Part shown: piece by piece, positions 4,638 through 9,708 of the stretch | Numbering within the stretch: position 1 is the first letter of the stretch | Layout: each line of letters opens with the position of its first letter | DNA from: Treponema sp. | GTDB taxonomy: Bacteria > Spirochaetota > Spirochaetia > Treponematales > Breznakiellaceae | Length of the DNA stretch: 9,708 bases | Reading direction: 5' to 3' | Assembly: GCA_031257595.1 (NCBI GenBank) | Contig: JAIROH010000022.1 | Coordinates: 1 to 9,708, forward strand | The notes under the pieces: model-generated | The model's input: only the letters and a program-made list of their open reading frames with translations | Database searches by the model: none | Told to the model about the DNA's origin: nothing | Made by a program: the position numbers and the translations under genes

Positions 4638-6134
4638 CTAGTAGCGGATACGCGCCTCTTCAAGTTTTTTAAGCCGTTTTTGATCAAGCTTGATGGAAAT
4701 GTTTTTTTCCTGGGTGGGAATAACTTTTCCCTTCGGACCGTTTTTTACCCTCCGCAGGTATTTTGCCTGGGTATAATAGCAATCGCAATATCCGTTGTTC
4801 CGTCCTTTGGAATAAAACAACGCGAGGTTTCCCGCGTCAAGCAGGATGTCCAGGGGCGCCGTTTTTCCCGACCGGTGTTTTATAAACACATAAGCGCCCG
4901 CGTAATCCCTGGCGTGGAGCCAGAGATCGTTTCCCCGTACATGGCGCCGCAAAAGTTCGTCGTTTTCCCTGGCGTCTCTGCCTACGATGATGGACCAGTC
5001 CCCGTCCCGGAACGAAAGGCCCGTCCGTTTCTCCGCTCCCTTTTCCGCGATTCCCGCGGAGTTTCGGGTCCCGCCGGAACCGGGGTGGATTTTTCGCAGT
5101 AACCCCTTGAGGATAAGCGGATTGGTTTCCAAAAGGAGCTTTTTTTTCGTTTCTTTAAGCCTTATAAGCTCCGTTTCTCCATCCTTTATTTCTTCCTGCA
5201 GATTCTTAAGCCCGTTCTTTCCCTTGCGGTATTTTTCGTAACAGAGTTCGGCGTTTTCCGCGGGACTTTTGCGGGTATCCAGCTCTATGCGTATTGTCTT
5301 GTTTTCGGGGCTGAAAAAGTCCGCCGCTTCAAGCCAGGCGGATCCGGGGGCAATGCCGGATGCGTTTGCCATAATGATGTCACCGTATTCTTTCCAGCGT
5401 GCGGCGTTTTTGTACTCTTCCTCTTTTTCCCTGAGCCGTTCCAGCGACGCCTCCAGGCGGTTTACGCTGCCGCCTATAAGCCATTCGGCCTTTTCCCGGA
5501 GTTTTTCAAGCGAAAGCTCCCCGCCCTGCTCCGCGTAAAACGTGTCTATTTTTTCGTTAAAAGAACCGTTTCCGGGCAGTTCCCGCACGGCGTATTTTTC
5601 ATCGTTTTCCGCGTTTCGTTCCGTTTTTTCACCCAGGGTTTCTTCCGGCCTGTATGAACCGCCTGATACCTCTTTGCGTTTCGGGAGTCTTTTCATCGCG
5701 TCGAGAATCACGCCGTCTTCGCCGGTGACAATTACGTTGGCCGCGTTGGACCAGAGGCGTATATAGATCCGGTAACGAATCTCACCCCTGCGCACCAGAA
5801 GCCGCACAATGCGGTTATCCCCAAGCTGGGAAGCTTCTTCAACGCGGCCGTTAACGACGCGGGATTTAAGGAACTGGGCGAAACGCAGAGGTTTGTCGGT
5901 TTTGGGAACCGGCCTCGAGCTCCGGTTGATTCTGCATCCACCGGGAACAAGCGACACAAGCACTACCTGGGTTCCGGTTCTTCCGAAGATTTCCAGCGCC
6001 AGCACGTTAAAATCGCCCTGGAACACTTTCTGGATCCGGGAACCGGCAAGGTCCAGCTCGTCGAGGATAAGGTTTATTTCTTTCCAGTTAAGCGACACGA
6101 AAAAAGCGTAGCATACTTTTTTGATGATTTCCAT
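4638..6134 (-). CDS. NFACT (RqcH/FbpA-like) RNA-binding protein, compact form
   Basis: The protein combines an NFACT-N domain (about residues 15-160), an acidic and basic coiled-coil middle (about 210-340), and an NFACT-R/DUF814 domain (about 379-466). The last shows GRDARENDELL, GNDLWLHARD and AGAYVFIKHRSGK. NFACT-R binds RNA, and relatives such as RqcH and Rqc2 tag nascent chains on stalled large ribosomal subunits. This one is about 498 residues, against roughly 550-580 for typical RqcH. The helix-hairpin-helix stretch expected between NFACT-N and the coiled coil seems absent. The motif usually ending in DR reads GDNRIV (D106, N107, R108). Start choice is uncertain: ATG 6134 is used, but GTG 6098 (VSLNWKEINLIL) fits the family's usual N-terminus well. 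Neither has a clear Shine-Dalgarno. The Memo gene follows after 22 bp. Confidence 0.88.
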   Translation of the reverse strand: MEIIKKVCYAFFVSLNWKEINLILDELDLAGSRIQKVFQGDFNVLALEIFGRTGTQVVLVSLVPGGCRINRSSRPVPKTDKPLRFAQFLKSRVVNGRVEEASQLGDNRIVRLLVRRGEIRYRIYIRLWSNAANVIVTGEDGVILDAMKRLPKRKEVSGGSYRPEETLGEKTERNAENDEKYAVRELPGNGSFNEKIDTFYAEQGGELSLEKLREKAEWLIGGSVNRLEASLERLREKEEEYKNAARWKEYGDIIMANASGIAPGSAWLEAADFFSPENKTIRIELDTRKSPAENAELCYEKYRKGKNGLKNLQEEIKDGETELIRLKETKKKLLLETNPLILKGLLRKIHPGSGGTRNSAGIAEKGAEKRTGLSFRDGDWSIIVGRDARENDELLRRHVRGNDLWLHARDYAGAYVFIKHRSGKTAPLDILLDAGNLALFYSKGRNNGYCDCYYTQAKYLRRVKNGPKGKVIPTQEKNISIKLDQKRLKKLEEARIRY

Positions 6135-6142
6135 GATTACGG

Positions 6143-6190
6143 CGATTGTCCAGCAATTCAAAGTTAAACTTTGAATTGCTGACGATTGTC
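6143..6190. repeat. Perfect palindrome flanked by 8-bp direct repeat
   Basis: CAGCAATTCAAAGTT (6151-6165) is the exact reverse complement of 6167-6181, giving 15-bp arms about a single base (in practice 13-bp arms and a 5-nt loop). CGATTGTC occurs on both sides, at 6143-6150 and 6183-6190. This looks like a small inserted element with a target-site duplication. It fills most of the space between the divergent NFACT and GH3 genes. Confidence 0.85.
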
Positions 6191-6213
6191 GTGATTGCCG
6201 CTATTGATATAAT
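6186..6213 (+). promoter_or_regulatory. Sigma70-like promoter of the GH3 gene
   Basis: TTGTCG (6186-6191, four of six consensus) and a perfect TATAAT (6208-6213) are separated by 16 bp. Transcription would start near 6220, next to the ATG at 6221, giving a leaderless mRNA if that start is right. The -35 overlaps the right-hand 8-bp direct repeat, so the palindrome insertion may have helped to form it. Confidence 0.55.
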
Positions 6214-6220
6214 TTACGAC

Positions 6221-7426
6221 ATGTACCGGTTTCGACCTCCGGGCAGGTTTTTGAAAAAACCCCGTATATGTCCGCCGGGGCGTTTTTTCCGGTTCCTTGT
6301 TCCGCTGCTGGGAATCGCCTGTTTTGTTTTGGGACAAAGTCCCGGCATGGCGCAGCTTCCCGGCTCGGCACGGGTTCCCGCCACGGATCCATTCCGCGTC
6401 CGGGCGGCCTCCATTGCCGCCGCCCTGGATACGGATCGTCTTGCCGCCCAGCTTATCCTCAGCGCCGTGGACGGAAGGGAAACGCTGCCCCGAAAAACCA
6501 GGGCGCTGCTCGCCGAAATCCCTCCGGGGGGGATCATGCTTTTCCGCTATAATGTCAACGCCGGTTCCGATGCCGCGGCGGCCCTTGCCGGGAACATATC
6601 CGCCGCCGTACAGGAAGCTTCCGGGATTCCTCCGTTCATCGCGGCGGATCAGGAAGGCGGGACAGTACAGCGTTTCGGCGGCGCCGCCTCGCTGCCGCCG
6701 CCGTTGTCATACTGGGAACGTTACGGCAGAGGAGAAAACAGGGCCGGCCTGCTTGAGGAAATTGCCGGCGCCGCGGAACGGGCCGGGAGGGAACTGCGGC
6801 GGCTGGGGATAAACCTTAACCTTGCCCCGGTCGCCGAACCGCTCTACGGCGGGAATGGGGCGTTTTTGAAAAACCGCTCCTACGGGCCGGATGTCTTTTT
6901 TACAGGCGAAGCCGCCGCCGCCTTTGTCCGGGGCATGAAAAGGGCCGGGGTGGCCGCGACGCTGAAGCATTTTCCGGGCAATACCGCGCTGGATCCCCAC
7001 CGCGCCAGGGTTACGATTACCGCTTCCGGGCCGGAACTTGAAAACATGATCTTTCCGTTCAGGAAAGCCGCCGAAAGCGGCCCCGCGGCGGTAATGCTTT
7101 CCCACACGGCGGTCATCGCATGGGACGGAAAGCCCGCGAGCCTTTCGGTCCGGGCGGTCCGGTATCTCCGGGAGGATCTGGGTTTTGACGGCATTATTAT
7201 CGCCGACGATTTTTCCATGGCCGCGATAGCCGGTCCCCCGGAACAGCGTTCGCTGGAAGCCGTAAGGGCGGGCGTGGATATGGTCATGGCCTGGCCGGGA
7301 AATGTCCGGGCCATACACGGCGCCCTGGTTTCGGCGCTTGAAGCCGGAACGCTGGACAGAAGAAGGCTGGAAGAGGCGGCGTCGCGGATCATCGCGGAAA
7401 AATTCCGGTATGGGCTAATGCCCTGA
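6221..7426 (+). CDS. Exported GH3 beta-N-acetylhexosaminidase (NagZ-like)
   Basis: Family 3 glycoside hydrolases of the NagZ type release N-acetylglucosamine, commonly from peptidoglycan fragments. In the 401-residue protein I see AADQEGGTVQRF (DQEGG at 143-147), NLNLAPVAEP, KHFPG (249-253) followed by TALDPH with the dyad-like Asp258 and His260, and IIADDFSM with the probable nucleophile Asp329. The His loop is two residues shorter than the usual KHFPGHGDTxxDSH. The N-terminus is basic, followed by a hydrophobic stretch (FLVPLLGIACFVLG), so it is probably secreted or membrane-anchored. A Cys is present, but hydrophobic residues continue past it, so a lipobox is doubtful. ATG 6221 is chosen; TTG 6251 (beginning with KKPR) is an alternative giving a more compact signal peptide. 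Cytosolic NagZ enzymes lack such a leader, so this one may act in the periplasm. Confidence 0.88.
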   Translation: MYRFRPPGRFLKKPRICPPGRFFRFLVPLLGIACFVLGQSPGMAQLPGSARVPATDPFRVRAASIAAALDTDRLAAQLILSAVDGRETLPRKTRALLAEIPPGGIMLFRYNVNAGSDAAAALAGNISAAVQEASGIPPFIAADQEGGTVQRFGGAASLPPPLSYWERYGRGENRAGLLEEIAGAAERAGRELRRLGINLNLAPVAEPLYGGNGAFLKNRSYGPDVFFTGEAAAAFVRGMKRAGVAATLKHFPGNTALDPHRARVTITASGPELENMIFPFRKAAESGPAAVMLSHTAVIAWDGKPASLSVRAVRYLREDLGFDGIIIADDFSMAAIAGPPEQRSLEAVRAGVDMVMAWPGNVRAIHGALVSALEAGTLDRRRLEEAASRIIAEKFRYGLMP

Positions 7427-7451
7427 CAAATTCGGATCTATGATGTATATT
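7423..7451 (+). promoter_or_regulatory. Sigma70-like promoter before the rluA-type gene
   Basis: CTGACA (7423-7428, five of six) and TATATT (7446-7451, five of six) are spaced by exactly 17 bp. The -35 overlaps the GH3 stop codon. The predicted start of transcription, near 7458, is within about 2 nt of the ATG at 7460. Co-transcription from GH3 across the 33-bp gap is also possible. Confidence 0.45.
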
Positions 7452-7459
7452 TAAAGGCG

Positions 7460-8206
7460 ATGAACAAAGAGACCGGAACGGAAACGGGCAATGGCATAGA
7501 AGAACGCGTACTGTTTATCAACGATGACATTATAGTTGTCAACAAACGCGCCGGGGAGGCGATGGAAGGCGCGGGCAGGGGAATGGTTGATCTGCCGAAA
7601 CTTCTGAATGAACGCTACGGGGTAAAAAAAAGCAAAGGCGGGGAATTCGCCCCAACCGCGGTACACCGTCTTGACGTTCCTGTTTCCGGCTGTGCGCTTT
7701 TTGCCAGGACGCCCAAAGCCCTTGCCTTTCTCAACAATGTTTTTTCCCGGAACGTGTACCAGGGGGGCCGGGCGGAAAAATATTACTGGGCCGTCGTGGA
7801 AAAAACAAAAGAAACCGGAAATCTCGCGGAGACCGGCGAGCTGGTACACTGGATCCAAACCAATACAAAAAAAAACAAAAGCAGCGCTTATGATAAAAGA
7901 ACGGCGATACGCAAAGAAGGGATACTCAGGTACAGGATAAAGGGAATCGGAAAAAAATATATCTTTATTGAGGTTGAACTGGTTACCGGGAGACACCATC
8001 AGATACGCGCCCAGTTCGCCGCCCTGGGACTGCGTATAAAAGGGGATCTAAAATACGGCGCGGCCCGGAGTGAAAAAGACGGCGGCATCAGGCTTCACGC
8101 CCGCTCCCTCTATTTTCCCGATCCGTCCGTTCCGGGAAATTTTATCCATGTTGCCGCGGATCCGCCCGTAATGGACATACTTTGGGAAAGTTTCGCTTCT
8201 TCCTGA
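7460..8206 (+). CDS. RluA-family RNA pseudouridine synthase
   Basis: The enzyme isomerises specific uridines in rRNA or tRNA to pseudouridine. The 248-residue protein has the catalytic HRLDVPVSG motif (His69 to Gly77, catalytic Asp72), VNKRAG near 27-32, and ELVTGRHHQIRAQFAALG (173-190) with a following IKGDLKYGA, all typical of the RluA group. There is no N-terminal S4 domain, so it is a catalytic-domain-only form, and the target cannot be assigned. The middle (about 112-152) is Lys-rich and more AT-rich than the rest. The start at 7460 has AAAGG only 2 nt upstream, too close for an efficient Shine-Dalgarno. No start further upstream is supported, as the GH3 gene ends 33 bp away. The gene converges on murA across a 127-bp gap. 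Confidence 0.92.
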   Translation: MNKETGTETGNGIEERVLFINDDIIVVNKRAGEAMEGAGRGMVDLPKLLNERYGVKKSKGGEFAPTAVHRLDVPVSGCALFARTPKALAFLNNVFSRNVYQGGRAEKYYWAVVEKTKETGNLAETGELVHWIQTNTKKNKSSAYDKRTAIRKEGILRYRIKGIGKKYIFIEVELVTGRHHQIRAQFAALGLRIKGDLKYGAARSEKDGGIRLHARSLYFPDPSVPGNFIHVAADPPVMDILWESFASS

Positions 8207-8242
8207 TGTCCTGCCCCAAAACAAATCTTGACAGGACTTTTG

Positions 8243-8265
8243 CCGGAGGGCCGCTTCTCCTCCGG
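8243..8265. repeat. Short GC-rich hairpin
   Basis: CCGGAGG (8243-8249) pairs with CCTCCGG (8259-8265) around a 9-nt loop, 37 bp past the rluA-type stop. No T-run follows on the + strand, so terminator function for that gene is uncertain. Confidence 0.5.
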
Positions 8266-8273
8266 TGTCATTG

Positions 8274-8331
8274 GACTTGTTCAACAACCTATTTTACTGA
8301 ACCCTATCGGGTTCGGGTTGTTGAACAAGTC
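8274..8331. repeat. Nested hairpin between convergent genes
   Basis: Outer arms GACTTGTTCAACAACC (8274-8289) and 8316-8331 are exact 16-bp reverse complements. Inside them is a second perfect hairpin, GAACCC-TATC-GGGTTC (8299-8314). The element begins 2 bp past the murA stop codon, so it may end or stabilise murA mRNA and possibly also the opposing transcript. It lacks a T-run on either side. The outer arm shares TTGTTCA and flanking bases with the palindrome at 9662-9697. Confidence 0.85.
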
Positions 8332-8333
8332 TA

Positions 8334-9611
8334 TTACCCCTTTCGGGTTATTTTTCCTCCCAAAGAAGAGAGCCGTTCCACGAGGTTTTCGTAACCCCGC
8401 TCTATCTGATACACGTTGCGGATAACGCTGGAACCTTCGGCGGTCATGGCCGCGATAACCATGGCCATACCGGCCCGCACGTCCGGACTGGTAAGCTCCG
8501 ACCCGGCGAGTTTTGCCGGCCCGGAAATTACCGCCCGGTGGGGATCGCAGAGTACGATCCGGGCGCCCATGCCGATAAGCTTGTCAACAAAAAACATCCT
8601 CGATTCAAACATCTTTTCGTGAACCAGCACCGTTCCCTCAACCTGAGTGGCAACAACGATAACTATGCTTGTAAGATCCGGGGGGAAGCCCGGCCAGGGA
8701 GCGTCGTCTATTTTCGGTATCATCCCCCCAAGATCGTGATTCACTTTCATTGCCTGCTTTTTCGGGACCCTGAGGGTTGTACCCTCATGTTCCCAGGTAA
8801 TGCCCAATTTACCGAAAGCCATCTTTGCCGGCCGCAGGTCTCCCGGCTTGGTTCCTTCGATTACAAGTTCGCCCCTGGTTGCGGCGGCAAGTCCGATAAA
8901 AGAGCCGACTTCCATATAATCGGCTCCGATGGTGAAGTCGCAGCCCGAAAGTTTTTTTACCCCGGTAATGATAAGTATGTTGGAGCCGATCCCTTCAATA
9001 ATCGCGCCCATAGACGAAAGCATGCGGCACAGATCCTGTACATGGGGCTCGCTCGCGGCATTGGTCAATATCGTTGTAGCTTCCGCGAGAACGGCGGCCA
9101 TGACGGCGTTCTCCGTTGCCGTAACCGACGCTTCGTCAAGGAAGATATCGGCGCCCCTGAGTTTTTTCGCGTTAAAGGTAAAGGCCCTTTTGGTACTGAC
9201 TGCCGCTCCAAGTTCCGTAAGGGCGAGAAAGTGCGTATCAAGCCGCCGCCTTCCGATGACATCACCCCCCGGAGGGGGCAGTACCGCTTTGCCTGTCCGG
9301 GCAAGCAGGGGGCCCGCAAAAAGAATCGACGCCCTTATTTTTTTTGCCGCTTCAAGCGGCACTTTGGATGTTTTAATATTCCCCAGGGAAAGACGGTAAC
9401 TGTTGGGATCAAGCCGCTCCACCGAACCGCCGAAAGACCGGTACACATCCAGCATAACCTGGACATCTTCTATATCGGGGATATTTCGCAGTATTACCTG
9501 TTCATCGGTCAGGATGGCTGCCGCAATACACGGCAGCGCCGCGTTTTTGTTTCCGCTGGCCCTGATCTTCCCGCTGATGGGAACACCCCCGGTTACAAGA
9601 TACTGGCTCAT
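8334..9611 (-). CDS. murA: UDP-N-acetylglucosamine 1-carboxyvinyltransferase MurA (Cys-to-Asp form)
   Basis: MurA transfers enolpyruvate from PEP to UDP-GlcNAc in the cytosol, the first committed step of peptidoglycan synthesis. The 425-residue protein is full length (E. coli has 419). It shows SGNKNAALP with Lys22, KIRAS with Arg93, the active-site loop PPPGGDVIGRRRLD, PWPGFPPDL with the expected base Asp312, and IERGYENL near the C-terminus. The loop residue that is Cys115 in E. coli is Asp117 here. Asp at this position keeps activity but gives fosfomycin resistance in enzymes such as that of Mycobacterium tuberculosis, so intrinsic resistance is expected. The ATG at 9611 has no Shine-Dalgarno; instead a promoter -10 lies 6 nt upstream. 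The gene converges on the rluA-type gene and ends 2 bp from a nested hairpin. Confidence 0.97.
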   Translation of the reverse strand: MSQYLVTGGVPISGKIRASGNKNAALPCIAAAILTDEQVILRNIPDIEDVQVMLDVYRSFGGSVERLDPNSYRLSLGNIKTSKVPLEAAKKIRASILFAGPLLARTGKAVLPPPGGDVIGRRRLDTHFLALTELGAAVSTKRAFTFNAKKLRGADIFLDEASVTATENAVMAAVLAEATTILTNAASEPHVQDLCRMLSSMGAIIEGIGSNILIITGVKKLSGCDFTIGADYMEVGSFIGLAAATRGELVIEGTKPGDLRPAKMAFGKLGITWEHEGTTLRVPKKQAMKVNHDLGGMIPKIDDAPWPGFPPDLTSIVIVVATQVEGTVLVHEKMFESRMFFVDKLIGMGARIVLCDPHRAVISGPAKLAGSELTSPDVRAGMAMVIAAMTAEGSSVIRNVYQIERGYENLVERLSSLGGKITRKG

Positions 9612-9617
9612 AAAACC

Positions 9618-9646
9618 ACTATACTAAAGCGGCGCCGTTAGGTAAA
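9618..9646 (-). promoter_or_regulatory. murA: Sigma70-like promoter of murA
   Basis: Read on the minus strand, TTTACC (9646-9641, four of six) and TATAGT (9623-9618, five of six) are 17 bp apart. The -10 ends 6 nt before the ATG, so the mRNA would start at or next to the start codon. No ribosome binding site is seen, which agrees with a leaderless transcript. Confidence 0.5.
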
Positions 9647-9661
9647 TGTCCCCCGACGCAT

Positions 9662-9697
9662 GGAGTTGTTCAGAAACTGAAGTTTCTGAACAACTCC
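9662..9697. repeat. Perfect palindrome, 17-bp arms
   Basis: GGAGTTGTTCAGAAACT (9662-9678) is the exact reverse complement of 9681-9697, with only two bases between the arms (in practice a 4-nt TGAA loop). It lies upstream of the murA promoter. An A-run follows on the + strand at 9702-9708, the wrong polarity for a + strand terminator. No gene is visible from 9612 to the window end. Confidence 0.9.
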
Positions 9698-9708
9698 CGC
9701 TAAAAAAA

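Noticed and set aside
6323..6400. Lipoprotein signal (GIAC) in the GH3 protein
   Set aside because: The hydrophobic segment continues past the Cys, which is unusual for a lipobox. A plain signal peptide or anchor explains it as well.
8538..9641. Long open frame of 367 codons on the + strand opposite murA
   Set aside because: It lies antisense to a full-length, motif-complete murA. Its translation has no recognisable domain and is rich in Arg, Gly and Pro, as expected from codon-bias shadowing.
1..9708. tRNA, rRNA, riboswitch or prophage genes
   Set aside because: I read both strands for cloverleaf ends, rRNA-like blocks and phage or transposase motifs and saw none. A dedicated RNA search could not be run.

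Overview
The window is a GC-rich bacterial chromosome segment. It holds eight well-supported protein genes, a family of long near-identical repeats at the left end, and several perfect palindromes between genes. I saw no tRNA, rRNA, CRISPR array, transposase, integrase or phage gene. The mix (MurA with Asp in place of the catalytic Cys, a compact NFACT protein, an NagZ-like GH3 enzyme, a divergent Memo protein, and palindromes rich in TTCA) fits a spirochaete of the Treponema group. Because pyrK-pyrD are present, an environmental or insect-gut treponeme is more likely than a host-restricted pathogen. This placement is inferred from gene content, not from a marker gene.

Left end (1-1666): a repeat of about 110-135 bp occurs at 1-113 and 323-456 (+), at 1442-1565 (-), and as a degenerate half copy at 244-281 (-). 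The 323-456 and 1442-1565 copies form an inverted pair around one gene, a metal-dependent amidohydrolase (569-1387). A short piece at 457-555 looks like the C-terminal end of a lost membrane protein.

Pyrimidine block (1667-3600): pyrK and pyrD overlap by 4 bp. They encode the two subunits of an NAD-linked class 1B dihydroorotate dehydrogenase. The unit ends in a strong hairpin/T-run terminator, set in an intergenic region with a 20-bp direct repeat and further inverted repeats.

Minus-strand pair (3791-6134): an NFACT/RqcH-like gene is followed after 22 bp by a Memo-family gene, so they are probably co-transcribed. Neither looks standard. The NFACT protein seems to lack the helix-hairpin-helix region and the DR motif. 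The Memo protein keeps its three metal-type ligands but has lost other active-site residues.

Right half (6135-9708): a palindrome flanked by an 8-bp direct repeat separates the NFACT gene from a divergent, probably exported GH3 beta-N-acetylhexosaminidase (cell-wall turnover). Next come an RluA-type pseudouridine synthase and then, convergent on the minus strand, murA, the first committed step of peptidoglycan synthesis. MurA has Asp at the fosfomycin-target position. The GH3, rluA and murA genes each have a sigma70-like -10 hexamer only 6-8 nt before the start codon, which suggests leaderless or nearly leaderless transcripts.

I see no clear new multi-gene system. The points most worth following up are the repeat-flanked amidohydrolase cassette, the palindrome family, the possible leaderless promoters, and the altered NFACT and Memo proteins.
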